Positions 24,641 to 37,983 of a stretch of 64,000 nucleotides of DNA are shown here, piece by piece (position 1 is the stretch's first letter; each line of letters opens with the position of its first letter). The position numbers were made by a program, and so were the translations under genes. The stretch is from assembly GCF_000005505.3 (NCBI RefSeq), contig NC_016131.3:19985501-20049500 (forward strand), written 5' to 3'. The DNA comes from Brachypodium distachyon (Eukaryota; Streptophyta; Magnoliopsida; Poales; Poaceae). The notes under the pieces were generated by a model, which worked only from the letters and a program-made list of their open reading frames with translations, did no database searches and had not been told where the DNA came from.

Positions 24641-25429
24641 AGTTTTATTTTCTCTGGCCGAAATATTTTCTCACTGGCCTAAGTAACGGATCAAGGGGAA
24701 AGGGGAAAAAGACAGGGGAGTATGGTGGAGGGGATGGAGGTTTGAAATTGTGAGGGAGAGGCAAACAAAAGCCCCGAGAGCGAGCGAGAGAGCGAAATAA
24801 TTGTGTTTTTGGTTTTGGGTTTTCGTCCTGATTCGGGAGCGGTTCATAGTGCGTGTTTTTGCAGTAGGGGGGAGAAATTATCCTGTTCCTCCAGTGCTCG
24901 ATTTTGATGCGTTCCTTTGACGATTTCTTCTTCTGCTGCTGTTAGTGCGCCAACCCTTTGATTCGGAGCAGGCTTTGCTTTGGTTTCGGCTCCTTTCGCC
25001 TTTTCTTTCGCCAGAGATCGCAGCTTTCGTTGCCGCTCTGCCGATTCCAAGCTTGGCCGTGTTCTCCCCCCCTTAAAAATCGTGCAGAGTTTGGGTTTTA
25101 TCCGGTGCCTTGTGCGGCACCGCCGAATTTGTTATTGGCGTGTGAGATCATTGCTGATTCGGGTCTGGGAGCGTGAGATTTCGAGAGATTTTTGGGGGAA
25201 TTTTGAGGTTTTCTAGTGTCTGGTTGTGGAATTTGGGGTTTGGGCGGGTGTCGCTTTCGAGCCCTTGTTGAGTCAGGGGCTCATACGCCTGGAGTTGGCG
25301 CTGATTTGATGAGAAATGGAGAAATTTCTGGTCTCCATGGCATTCTGCTGTAGGATTTGGCGTATTGCTGTGTGAGCCTTTGCGTGGGTCACTGGTTTGG
25401 TCCCGTGGCGTGTTGATTTCTCGGCGGTG
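24641..25429 (+). promoter_or_regulatory. Promoter and 5' leader of the myosin gene
   Basis: A GAGA-rich stretch (about 24774-24797) precedes a long T/G-rich leader without in-frame coding signals. Splicing within the leader is possible but cannot be fixed without transcripts. Open frames here on both strands look like chance. Confidence 0.4.
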
Positions 25430-28400
25430 ATGCTCTCTGCAGCCGCCGTGATGGCACCGGTCCCAGCCGTTCAGAAGAGCTCCCTTGAAGTCTTGCTCGA
25501 GACCATAAAGAAGCGTGATGAGCAACCCAAGGATGTGCCGCCGGCATTGCCAGCCCGGCCGACGTGCCGTGGTCGGTTGCCCACTGCAAGACGGTCGCCA
25601 ACACCTCCTAGGGTTCATCTTGAGAACTGCATGGCAGAAGGCGTTGTGACGGATACCGTGATGGCTGACAAGAAGCCGGAGGTTCAAAAGGTGAATAATC
25701 CAGAGATTGAGAAGGAGAAGAAGCCAGAGGTTAACAAGGAGATTGGTGGGCAGGAGGCTAAGGAAGGGAAGACTGTAAAAAGTCACATATTCAGGGTTAA
25801 GAGGAAGCTATGTAATGTGGAACCACTGGATGAGTCGCCATATGTTGAGGACTTCCATGAGGAGAGGAAGGATACAATTGCCTGCAAGGAGCCTCCATCT
25901 TCCTCTATTTCATCAGCAAGGGCAAAGAGAAATGGGAAGCCCATGGACTATGTCCTCCAGAAGGTGAGAATCTTGTTGATTATGAAATTGATGAGATTTA
26001 TCTTATTATCACTCGCAAGAAAATACAGTTCAACAGTTCAGTTTGTCTCTGTCACATGGAATTGGGCTGAATCTTTCTCTGATATGATGACAGAAATTCA
26101 CAGTGCCAAGAAATGCTAACCGTTTTTTATATGCTGAATTTATACACCTATTTGCTTGCAAGTCCCTTCTATATGTACCAGTAAGAATTTGATGTGCTAT
26201 GCTGAACTTGTTATCATGCAGCATTTAGCAGTAGACGCAGGCAGCATTCATTTGCTTTCCCTTGATGATTTGAGCCTTATGTTATGGTTGATAAAAAGGC
26301 AACATAATAAGATTTGGATTTTTTTCAGAAGCTACGGGTTTGGTGCTCTTCATCGGATGAGAAGTGGGAACTCGGACAGGTCCAATCAATTTCTGGAGAT
26401 GACGTTGAAATACTCCTGGCTAATGGAGAAGTGAGTCTCATGTTGCTATCACAGTACAATTCTTTGAGCAAATTTGTGTAACATTGTTATTAAGACATGG
26501 TTTCTTTGCAGATTTTGACGCTGTCACCAGAGAGACTTTTGCCTGCCAACCCTGATATTCTAAATGGAGTGGATGATTTGATCCAGATGAGCTACTTAAA
26601 TGCACCTTCCGTCCTTTACAATCTGCAATTCCGATACTCTCATGATCTTATCTATGTACGCACTATCCAACAAGCTCATCAGATTCTTTATGTTATAGCC
26701 TCTGACTCTTCCACTTGTGTTCTTTCATCCTTTTAGACCAAAGCAGGACCTGTTCTGATTGCTGTCAACCCCCTAAAAGAAGTTCCACTCTACGGGAAAG
26801 ATTTCATCAGGCAATACAGGCAGAAGCTCAAGAATGATCCACATGTGTATGCAATTGCTGATTTGGCTTTTAATGAAATGCTGAGGGGTAGGTGTTAAAA
26901 AATAGAGTAGCTAATTTTATAGGATTATTTTGCAAGACTTGTCTTCTAATGCAACTGATGATACCCTGCAGATGGCACAAACCAATCTATAATAATAAGG
27001 TAAGAATCTTGTACCATGCCTTTGTAATCACAGTTTATCTTAGAAACTCTGTTTGCCCAACTCTTAGTGTGGTGTCTGTGCTGTTTGTCTTATTTCAGTG
27101 GTGAAAGTGGAGCAGGAAAAACCGAAACAGCTAAAATTGCCATGCAATATTTGGCTGCTCTAGGGGGTGCTAACGGAATGGAGTCTGAGGTTCTACAGAC
27201 CAATGTTATTCTGGAAGCATTAGGGAATGCGAAAACGTCAAGAAATGATAACTCGAGCCGATTCGTGAGTTCATCTTCATTTAGAATTGTTTTATTGTAC
27301 ATCAATTCATCATTCTTAAATAATTCTTATGAGACCTTGATGATTTTGATGTAGGGAAAGCTCACTGAAATGCACTTTTCTGAAACTGGGAAGATTTGTG
27401 GTGCTAAAATCCAAACATGTAAGCCTTCTGTACTCTTTATTGTTTACATAGCTAGATAATATTGATGAACTTCCTGATAACTTGTTTATTTGGGCATGTG
27501 TGTTCTTCTGACTGAATCTCATTGGACAGTTCTGCTTGAGAAGGTAAAATAGTAGGCATCAGCATTACCAAAAGCTCCATATTTGATTATTTTTTAAAGG
27601 TGTAATATCTTCTATCTTGCTTGTGCAGTCGAGGGTGGTTCGAAGGGCATCAGGAGAGAGGTCATATCATATTTTCTATCAACTGTGCTCTGGAGCTTCA
27701 CCTCTTCACAGAAGTACATACCGCCATATTGATATCTTGTTGTTGCAATTGGAGTTATATTAAGGGTGCTCCTGTTAAGGAACACATGTATCCCACCTTT
27801 CCTTGTGTCTCCTCTGTGTCATTTATCTAATTTGTTATATGCATGTGCTGTTGCAGAAAAATTATTTCTGAGGGACGCCGATTATTACAATTACTTGAAG
27901 CAGAGTGCATGTTTGAGAATTGATGGCGTTGATGATGCTAAAAAGTTTTCATCGCTACTGGTAATGTTGCTGGAGATCAGCCAACTTTCCGCTAAAATTT
28001 CCAGTATTATCTCATATTATTTATTACTTACGCCAATTTGTTCATTAGCAGGATGCCTTGGACATTATTCATATATCTGGGGAAAACCAAATGGAATTAT
28101 TTTCTATGCTCGCAGTTGTCTTGTGGCTGGGAAACATTTCATTCTCTGTGATAGATAATGAAAACCATGTGGAAGTTGATTCAAACGAAGGTACCATTTC
28201 CCGTTCTCTTATCTACCCTCTCCGTATTTTTCTATTTTGGTGTATCCTGTAGAAATATCTAAAAAATGTAACTGTATAGTAGCTCATCTTCTGCATTTGT
28301 ACCAAGAAGTTGGTAGTCATTTGATTTCCGTGGAGTTGTGAGGAATGACTATTGTTTAACATCTTCGCAGGGTTGTCTACCGCAGCAAAGCTGTTAGGCT

Positions 28401-31400
28401 GCAGTGTTCCTCAATTGGTGATTGCTCTCTCAACTCGTAAAATCCAAGCTGGAAAGGAAAATATTGTTCAAAGGCTGACATTGACCCAGGTATGAACCTA
28501 GGAAATTTATCTATATGTGACTATTGGTCATCTGTTGCTTTATCTATAAGATTTCTATTTTCTCTAGGCCATTGATGCAAGGGATGCTCTAGCGAAGTCA
28601 ATTTATGCCCATTTGTTTGACTGGATTGTTGAGCAAATTAACCACTCACTTGGAATGGGAAGACAACGGACACGAAGATCCATAAGTATTTTAGATATTT
28701 ATGGTTTCGAATCTTTCAATGTATGGGGTGGTTGCATTTTTTTACTATCAATTTTGCTTGTCAGTTCCTCATATAACATTTAATTTTACCATTACAGAAA
28801 AATGGCTTCGAGCAATTCTGTATAAATTATGCCAATGAAAGGCTGCAACAACATTTTAACCGACATCTTTTCAAACTAGAACAGGAGGTAAGATTCTGAC
28901 ACTTCTATATGGTATTTAGAGGAAATGTCAAATTTGGTGATTATCTAATACGTAGAACATATCATGCCGTGACTGTTTACTGAACTTTCTTTACCCTACT
29001 ACAATTAAAAAAACTAGAACATATTAAGCCTTTTTCTATGGTATTTGGTATTTAGAGGAAATGTAAAATTTGGTGATTATCTAATACGTAGGAAATAGAA
29101 CAGGAGGTAAGATTCTGACACTTCTAAGTTATTTGTGTGTTTTTATTTGAAAGGTGCAAATTGTTATAAAACTATATTGCATGCACATTCTTTCTGGTAA
29201 ACTTGTGTCACGGTACATTGGCTCTCCTTGCTTGTTTGCTAAATGTGCAGGCCCTACTAACTTCCTAACTTCTTTATAGCTGGGGCATGTTGTCAGATGC
29301 TGAAGTTGATTTTACAACCCCAAGCTAGATATTCATGCTTTAATGCAATTCCAGTATCCTTCCCTGAACAAAAAACTGGGTTGATGTCAAAGTACTCGCA
29401 GCTAGGCTAAAAATCCTTAATGGTAGCATTGCCCGAAACAAACTATCTAACATATCATGCCCTGGTTACTGAACTTTCTTTACCCTACTGCAATTAAAAA
29501 GCTAGTTCTATGGTATTTAGAGGAAATGTCAAATTTGGTGATTATCTAATACGTAGGCAAAAGAAAAACTCTATTTGTTTCAGGAAACACAACCCTTGAA
29601 AACCACATGAAGCATTTAGTTTCTGCTGGCCCAATAAGTTCTAGGATGTAGTGGCTACCTGGGCAACTAATGCCATGAGGATGGCTGGACGTCATGGCTT
29701 AGGGGATTGGAGGATGGAACATAGGTGAGTGGACGAACATGGGAGGACTATATTTAAGAACTGATCTTAATACGCTTGACCAGTTTAGTTGATCCCTAAG
29801 TAAGATTCTGTCTTCAATTTAAAGGATACAACATTATCTAATCCCGTTTGCCTAACTAACAGGATATCATCCCTTATTTTGGTAACTAGGGCTGTCTACA
29901 ACCTAACTAATGCACGTAATTTACATGCCATCCCAGTATTCTTAGAACACTAGTTGGAGTTGCATCTTTAATGATTGGTTCCAGGTGTGAAAATTACTTG
30001 GTTGTTTTAGGATCTATATCTTGTGTTAGCTTTCGCATTGCGAAGTTATAAAGCTGATCGCCTTGCCGTTTACGTTTATCTGCACATGTATTCACTTAAT
30101 CACTTCTTTGCAGGTTTACACCTTTACCTCTATATGCATATAGGCATGCTAATTCTATTCTTGCAGGAGTACTTAGATGACGGAATTGACTGGGCCAGTG
30201 TGGAATTTGTGGACAACACTGACTGTTTATCTCTCTTTGAGAAGGTATGCAGTAATTTCATGGAATCGCTTACTTATGGACCACAACCTCGTTGTATCTA
30301 CATAATCAGTTTGAGTAATATTTTAAGCTTGCTATATAAATGCATTTCTTTCGTGATTGCTTACCTGACAGATGAAACTATAATCTGCATGTCTGAGTTA
30401 CTAAGGCTCAGTTTGGCATTGGTGAACTGTGCTGCACTGAACTTATTTTATAATCTGCTGTGGAAAAATACACACAAAAGTAGAGAAGTTGGTTAGCCAA
30501 ACATGAAAATAGTGAAAAGCGGGTGAAAAAAAACGGGATTATGATAATCCACCGCAATGCCAAACAGAGCCTAAATGGATCATTGGCAGTGAAGTGAAAG
30601 AAAAGTTTGAACTGATAGAGATAGAAATATCTTTAAGAGTGCGTGCATGCTTTCCTAAAAGAAAATTGTATGGATCATAACATCGATGCATATATTTTTG
30701 ATTGGGTGCAAATAATTAAATAAATTGCGGCACCATGATGTTGATATTAGTTCCACTGGCTTACATCTTTTGTAATTGTATTCCACTATCTCACAGAAGT
30801 TTGCATTGTGGCAGAAACCTCTAGGGCTATTGTCTTTACTGGATGAAGAGTCTACGTTCCCAAAGGCAACAGATATTTCCTTTGCTAGCAAGCTTAAGCA
30901 GCACTTGAGTGGAAACTCTGTCTTTAAGGGCGAACAGGAAGGCACTTTCAAAATTTGTCATTATGCTGGAGAGGTTGGTGGTCCTCCAATACATATCCGA
31001 CATTTTCTCCATTTGTGGGTTTGTCTGTTGGAACTTATTTAGTGTTGTCTATATGCTACCTGGTAATTGTACATGTTATGATTCTAGGTTACATATGATA
31101 CAACTGGATTCTTGGAGAAGAATAGAGATCCATTGCACTCCGAGTCAATTCAACTACTCTCTTCGTGCAAAAGTGATCTTCCGAAAGATTTTGCCTCTGT
31201 CATGATTGCTGATTCTCAGAGTAAATCAAGTTTGTCACGCCACTTGGTAGTTGATTCACAAAAACAAAGTGTGGTGACCAAATTTAAGGTATTTATTATG
31301 TATTCATCTGATCAGATGATTTTTCTTGAGAATCTAATTTATTGCTTGCGACTCTGTAATTTTTAATCATTCTCTGGTAACATCTCAGTGCATGATGTTG

Positions 31401-33786
31401 CTTGCGTTACTGTAAAGGTAGTTTTACATATAACCATCTTGATACTCTATTTTATATTCAGGCTCAATTATTCAAGCTAATGCAGCAGTTGGAGAATACA
31501 ACTCCTCATTTTATTCGATGCATCCAGCCTAATAACAAACAACGCCCCAGGCAATTCGAGCATGATCTTGTCTTGCACCAGCTTAAGTGCTGTGGGGTGC
31601 TCGAAGTTGTGCGAATATCAAGAGCAGGCTATCCAACTAGGATGACTCACCAACAGTTTGCTGAAAGGTTGCTACTCTGCAGAGCTAGATGTCATAAGTA
31701 TAGTTGTTTACTTTGTTCAAAACTGCACACTTACTTCCAAGTTCCATCTCTTTATAATAATCTGCAGATATGGGTTTCTTGTCTCCCATTTTGGCGCATC
31801 TCAGAATCCACTTAGTATTTCAGTTGCTGTATTACAGCAATTCAGTATCCCTCCAGAAATGTATCAAGTTGGCTACACAAAATTGTTTCTTCGTACAGGA
31901 CAGGTATGACAAGCATTCTGACATTTTTTATCATACACTCAACTATGCAGTTTAGTATACAAGATTGATAGTATTTGAGTATAGCAGTCAAATTTACTTT
32001 GCAATGATTCTCTCTTCATGTATATGGATTTTGTTTGTCATTCTTGCTGATATTTCTGTAGGTTGCTGCACTGGAAAAAGCTAAAAGCCGAATGCTCCAT
32101 GGAGCCCTTCGGATTCAGAAAAACTTCCGTGGGATGCATACTCGTCAAGAATATCACAGACTGAAGAAAGGAGCAACGACTTTGCAGTCATGTAATATTC
32201 TTTATTTTGGTATTCCCGTTAGGTTTGAATATTTGTGACAAATTGAAAGCATGTCCAGACTTTGAAAATATAACATTTTCATTGCTGTTAATCAGTTCAA
32301 TCTTGGTTATTTTATTTACCTTCTTACCTTGGCCCTGTACAGTTGTAAGAGGTGAAAAAACAAGATTTCAGTTTGATTATCTTTTCAAGAGATGGAGGGC
32401 AGCTGTTGTCATACAGAAGTACAGTCGGCGTCGACTTGCAGCTACCATGTTTACTGAACAACTCAAAGATATTGTTCTTCTACAGTCTGGTAATTTACAA
32501 AGTCCTAGCATCACAATATTGCACTAGACTATTGCATTTATTAAATTGTCTGCTTCCATTTGTTTCCGCAGTGATGCGTGGGTGCCTGGCCAGGAGGAGA
32601 TTTAAGTGTCTACAGGAAGAAAGGGAATCAAGAGTCATTCAGAACAAAGTGAAACGGGATGCCCGGAAGAGTATTTCACAAGAGAGGATATGCCATGTGA
32701 GTTCATTTTTGTGTATTTAAATCTCCCAAGACCCATGCTGCTGCAGCGTAGTCCCTTCATCCAGCATTGGATGAACAGAGTACTTCATCTACTCGCGATT
32801 CATTTAACTGTAGTTTTTTGTCATTGAGAAGTTTTCCCTATACAAGCTACTGAACTGATTCTACTGTAATGGCGGAGGTGTCAAAGGTTTGATTTTTTTT
32901 TTATGATTTGCATCCCATGGCAGGAAACAAATGGAGAGTATGCACCCCAACCAGTTGTCACAGAACTCCAGGGGCGTGTTTTGAAAGCTGAGGCTTTATT
33001 GCAAGACAAAGAGGAAGAAAATGCAATGCTGAAGCAACAACTGGAACAGTATGAGAACAAATGGTCAGAATATGAGGCCAAAATGAAATCTATGGAAGAG
33101 GCATGGAAGAAACAGCTCTCTTCTCTGCAGGTAATTATCTCATATGAATATTGTAGCTTGTATATCTCTTTAATCTACTTGATCAACATTTTCTAAAACA
33201 TTAAATTCATCTCTTAAGATAAATGAAAACATCCTGTACTTCAGCATGCCTCATGTGATGAAATTTCATGAGAAAATCCTTCATCTGTATGTGTGCTCTG
33301 TTTTCTTTTCAGCTGAGTCTTGTGGCTGCTAAGAAGAGCCTAACATCTGATGACATGGCCACCCGAGCAGCTCGGACTGATACCATTCCAACGCATGCCC
33401 AGTACGACTCTGAAGATACAATGTCCACAGGGACCCATACCCCTGAAGCGGCAGAGTTGAAATACCAAAACCACAACCCTGAAGCTAGAGTGGCGACAGG
33501 AAACTCAGATAGGCGGATAAATGTTGTGAATCACCTAGCAAAGGAGTTTGAGGATAGGCGGCAGGTGTTTGATGACGATGCTGGCTTCCTTGTTGCCGTT
33601 AAGTCTGGACAGATTGGTTCAAACATGAACCCGGATGACGAACTCAGGAAGCTGAAGGACCGCTTCGCTACATGGAAGAAGGATTACAAATCTCGGTTGA
33701 AGGAGACCAAGGTAAACCTTCAGAAGGTCGGTGGCCATGACGAGAAATCCCGGAAAAGATGGTGGGGGAAGAAGAGCTCTAAGTAA
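25430..33786 (+). CDS. Class VIII unconventional myosin heavy chain, complete, 24 exons
   Basis: Exons: 25430-25963, 26329-26430, 26512-26655, 26737-26887, 26972-26999, 27099-27264, 27355-27418, 27530-27543, 27629-27713, 27857-27960, 28052-28190, 28371-28489, 28568-28720, 28798-28887, 30167-30244, 30815-30973, 31088-31288, 31462-31667, 31768-31903, 32062-32191, 32343-32489, 32572-32696, 32924-33130, 33313-33786. All are GT-AG; 3756 nt, 1251 aa. An actin motor of the plant class VIII, found at plasmodesmata, cell plate and endosomes. P-loop GESGAGKT 321-328, switch I NDNSSRF 369-375, switch II DIYGFE 593-598, actin-site [10 protein letters not shown] about 793. Four IQ motifs (calmodulin sites) span about 892-1025, then one coiled coil (1026-1094) and a short tail ending [13 protein letters not shown] and WWGKK. 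The N-terminal 178 residues are a class-specific extension. Single short coil and tail exclude class XI. Confidence 0.95.
28911..29556 (+). repeat. Three copies of a 45-bp repeat in myosin intron 14, with a duplicated exon-14 splice donor
   Basis: The unit beginning GGTATTTAGAGGAAATGT and ending CTAATACGTAG occurs at 28911-28955, 29047-29091 and 29512-29556. A second block (GTTACTGAACTTTCTTTACC) is shared by about 28975 and 29465. The end of exon 14 with its donor (AGAACAGGAGGTAAGATTC) is repeated directly after copy 2, at about 29097-29115. Confidence 0.8.
30405..30571. mobile_element. Tourist-type (PIF/Harbinger) MITE in myosin intron 15
   Basis: TIRs GGCTCAGTTTGGCATTG and CAATGCCAAACAGAGCC differ at one base. 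TAA at 30402-30404 and 30572-30574 is the 3-bp target duplication expected of PIF/Harbinger elements. 167 bp, non-coding, inserted well away from both splice sites. Confidence 0.8.
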
Positions 33787-35922
33787 ATTTGGAAGCTATA
33801 AGCTCAGATCATTTCTTTACATTTCCGCCCCCATTGCATCGAAGGAAAAAAAATCCAGAAATGGCAGGAGAGAAGAATATTTCATGGTTCTTGCTCTCTT
33901 TATCGCAAGGCCAATGAGATAGCGATGACGACGAGCTCCATCGTCAATACCTGCGCTCTGAGTCATGCGGATTCTTGAGATTCTCAAAGGGAATACAAAG
34001 GCGCTGCAAGTGATCTGTAAATGTATATTAGTTCTGAGTTGTCAGTGTAAGTATGTCATCATGTATTTAGAGCGATGAACCTGAAATATGGAAGGGTAAC
34101 TAAATACAGATTATCCGCCATGAGCGAATAGAGATGCAACAGTAGGAGTGTAATATGTGTACAGCAAGAAATCATTAGAATGTGCAAGGCATTTGATTCC
34201 ATTCTTGTCTCCACTTCTGTGTCTCCCTTCTCCAATATATCCGAATTTGCAAAGACTTGAATAACAGCTGCTCTGCAGGGCTGAGAATCCCTGCCACTAC
34301 ACGCAAACATATTTTGATGTTGAAATGGCCAGGAGCTGTGGCAAGTTCTTAGGTGAAAATGGCATTTGCGCCTCATATGCCTGCCAGTTCAAATGTTCAA
34401 ATAGCATGCATGCTGTTGAACTTCACATCGGTTATTTCACTTGATATCAAACATTGGTCCTTATAATTTAGTAGCTGAAATGCCCGTGCGTTGCAACGTA
34501 ACAACAAAATAAAATGATACATTCAAAACATGCATCAAAACCTCTCTTTGCTCTTCTTTAACGATCTCCAAATACCCCTTAAAAAAAGGTTTCTTCCGAA
34601 GATTGTGTCTCTGTACTCTAGTCTCTCAAAATAGAACAATACACTTCCTTCTGAAAATTATATAACATCACCCGGTCAAAGAAGTTTTGAAACGGAATCA
34701 CTTATTTTTTATAGTTCTCTCCACTATCTCACTTCAGCCGTTAAAACAAAGAGTTAGAATTGGCAACAAATTTATGTTTTGGCAGCTCGATGTTCATTTA
34801 TGAATATAGACATTTTATTTTGTTGAGTACGCCTATTCTGATTTTCCTTGTTTTCTGAAAGAGCTTATCAATATTAGATTAAATCAAGCCTAACTAATAA
34901 ACTGGCAGTGCACGTGTAATTTTTTTCCAATTATTTGATCGAGTTGTTCGGCGGATCTGACTTGTGGTCAGTTCAGACGACTTGACGTCGTTGGCGTCTC
35001 GGCTATCTGACTGCTCGTAGTCATGTCTCTGCGTGGAGGCTGGAGTCCGTCTTATATGGCCGGCAAGTATTAAATGTGTCAACTCGTCCGCGGAAATTCG
35101 ACCCAAGTGGGTAGGATATGGGTCGACGTTTACGCCCATAGGTATACCCGATGACTCGCACGATTAGTCATGGGTAGCGTATGGGTATAGTTTTATACCC
35201 ATGAATACCCGATGGGTCGCCCAGTTAATATTTTAATTAAGTAAATATTATTTTTATCATATAATATGTGGACTCTTTGATGCAATAAGAATTAACTTAT
35301 GAACCTGCTGTAAAATAAATAAATAAAAACCAAGTGCAAAATTGGCCTAATAGCCCTGACTCGATGACCCATCAACTTGGCATGTTTGGCCATTTTTCTT
35401 GCTCAATCTGGCTCACAGAAGAAAGGCATCGAGGCGCCTTCTCCCATCTCCCATTCTACACTCGGCCATCATCTCTCGTTCTCTCTACTATGTCCTAGGC
35501 GCCGTCACCATTCTCTCTCGCAGTCTGTCTCATCCGTTTCTTCTAACAATTCGCCATCTTCTCGTGTAATTTAGCCCTAAGAGGAGACTGCCGTGGCTGG
35601 GAAACGGAAGAGGGGATCAGCCGTGTGGCCGCGCCTGGGACACAGAGGGGACGACCGTGGCTTCGATTCCTTGCTCGATGGGTGCCAGATCAGGTCTCAT
35701 CTTCCGACTTCCCTGGTGTTCCGGTGGAGCGATCTTTTTCTCGTCAGATTCGGAGTTGTTACCCGACTCTCGTAACCATCCCGCTGGCAATGGATTCCCT
35801 CGCGAAGTTCCAGTCCAATTCGGTGCAGGTAACGGGCTAGCCGGCTTAGTAGGCCTAATATATATGCAATCTTGGGGGCTCACATTTTTTTGGAAAGTTT
35901 GACAAACGACGGTGAAGGAAAC
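33787..35922. other. Myosin 3' UTR then intergenic sequence
   Basis: The first few hundred bases probably form the myosin 3' UTR. At 34478 the phrase AAATGCCCGTGCGTTGCAACG is a motif I recall as widely repeated in grass genomes. A moderately GC-rich patch at 35400-35850 has several short open frames but no domain. No gene supported. Confidence 0.5.
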
Positions 35923-37759
35923 GGTCCGTATTTTTTAGATGATTTTTTTTTTGAAAAACAGAGGCCTCCCTCCGGTTTCATTAAAGGAAACCATATAGTC
36001 TTACATAAATATTCAAAATTAGAACAACAAAGCTGAAGAGAAACACAACCACACAAGGCTGGAAACCCTCCAGGATCACAATCCTCGAAACAAAAGATTG
36101 CCCAGCAATACTAGAAACTACAGCTAAAACTTCTGAAAGTGCAACAGCCAGCAAAATTCCTTTGACAGTACTTCACCAGCTCTCATTCTTCAAGAAGCAA
36201 AGAGGGTAATGACAGGATCCATCCACACGAACGGTAGAACACCTTAGTCGCGACTTGCCACAACCGCCACGCCAAGAACACCATCAAAGAAGCTCCTGCA
36301 CGACGGCTTTCTGCAAACCAGCCTAGTGATCAACAATCAAACAGATGGTGAAAACTAATAGAGGGACCATATTCGACCAAATGCTACAGAAACAAGCAAC
36401 ATTGCGAGTTTTCCACATTGTCCAAATGATAGCCCCAATACCAACTAACACCTTATATCTCTCTTTTTTGTTACATTGTAGAACCCATCTATCAAATAGG
36501 TCCTGAATTGAACAAGGTATACGAGAGAAACAAAAGTACATTAAACAAAACTCCAAACAGAATGTGCTAGAGAACAAGAGAAGCAGAGATCGATGATCAA
36601 TGATCTTCTTCCTTTCGAGGAACAGACAAAGATCATCTCCCTTCCACCCTCACGACATTAACACAACTCTTGTTTAAAAGCTACCTTTACTTGCTAGCCA
36701 AAGAAACACCTAAAACCTCAAAAGGAAATAAGACACTCCACATAAACTAAAGTTAAGGTACTTGGGGCGCATTCAGTGCTCTGTAAAAAGAGCCAACTGA
36801 AAAACTATCCCTCACATCTAACAGGTATAACAACAATAAAAGTGAGAAGTAACAAATGAAGGAATTGAGCAGCTAGAGGATTCTAGCACTTCTGCAATCC
36901 ATCACCATCACCTTCACCTTCCCAAAACCTGGCCAACCATCCAATCCAAATTAAACATCTACAGAAAATAAGAAAACAGCACTTTAAAAGCATGAAATGC
37001 TCATCAAGTCAACCACATATTGAGAAATAGAGCACTTTGTAACTCAGAAACCAACATAAAATGGGTATCATCTGCCTATTCCAGAATGACACAGCCTTAA
37101 AAGAATTAAAGGAAAAACAAGCCCCAACTCTCCAAATAGTGACAAACTGAGAACAGAAGCCCCCTCGAGCTCCTGACAAACAGTCGTCACCGGGAGGGGG
37201 GCATGGTGGCGTTGCCTCTTCCTCCTGCGTCCACGACCGATCCGCTGCCAGCCATCATCATCCCCATGCCGTTGCAGCGCGCCGCGACCGGCACCGCGAC
37301 CGAGGCCAACCGTCGAACAGGTGATGTGCGCGACGGAGCCGGTGGGACGGGGTTGACAGTGGCAACCAGAGACAGGGAGGGTCCTGCTGCTGCGGAGAGT
37401 CGCAGAAGGAGAGCCCCGAGTCTCCGCTGCCAAAGCCGGCCTGGGCTGCAGCCACCGGAGTTCCTAGGTGGCTCTTGGGGTGAGATGCCGATGCGACATC
37501 CGAAACTTTTATACCATCGGCGCCCTTGTGAAGAATACATGAGAGCTCCTAATGTGAAGTTACAAACCAGACACACCTCCGCAGCATATGACTCCGACGT
37601 GGCGCAATTACATGATGTGTATAGAAGAAACAAATCACAAAAACACTGATGGGGATAACACCTTCCGAACCACCCGCTCCACATGCCCACACGCCGTCAA
37701 AATCACATCTTTGCCCGGAGGTCGCAGTAACATGCTTGTCAAGGTCCGTATTTTTTAGA
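35923..37759 (-). mobile_element. LINE insertion with 17-bp target-site duplication
   Basis: GGTCCGTATTTTTTAGA occurs at 35923-35939 and again at 37743-37759, bracketing 1803 bp. The left end has a T run just inside the boundary followed by CAGAGGCCTCCCTCCGG, which on the minus strand is a LINE 3' end with A tail. Minus-strand translation at 36577-36323 reads RIPCSIQDLFDRWV and IIWTMWKTRNVACF, like the C-terminus of grass LINE ORF2 proteins. The rest of ORF2, including RT, is absent. The GC-rich 37150-37690 part contains DDGWQRIGRGRRRKRQR, possibly an ORF1 remnant. 5'-truncated or internally deleted and inactive. Confidence 0.8.
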
Positions 37760-37983
37760 CAGGTATAGATAAAATGCTAATATGATGTCTTCACCCAGAA
37801 ATAATTGAAACAGCCAGCTCACAAGTGCAGCAGACGACACAAAACGAACCAAAAAAACCTCCACTTATCTGAAGTTCCTTAATCCACATCGACCATTCTT
37901 TGCAATTTGCACGCATGGTACGTTTATACACACAGAGAAGAGTAGTTTACAATGGCGGACCAGGCGCCGTGCCGTGCCAGGGC

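Noticed and set aside
37187..37690. ORFs on both strands near 37.2-37.7 kb
   Set aside because: They lie inside the LINE insertion bracketed by the 17-bp duplication and show no host domain.
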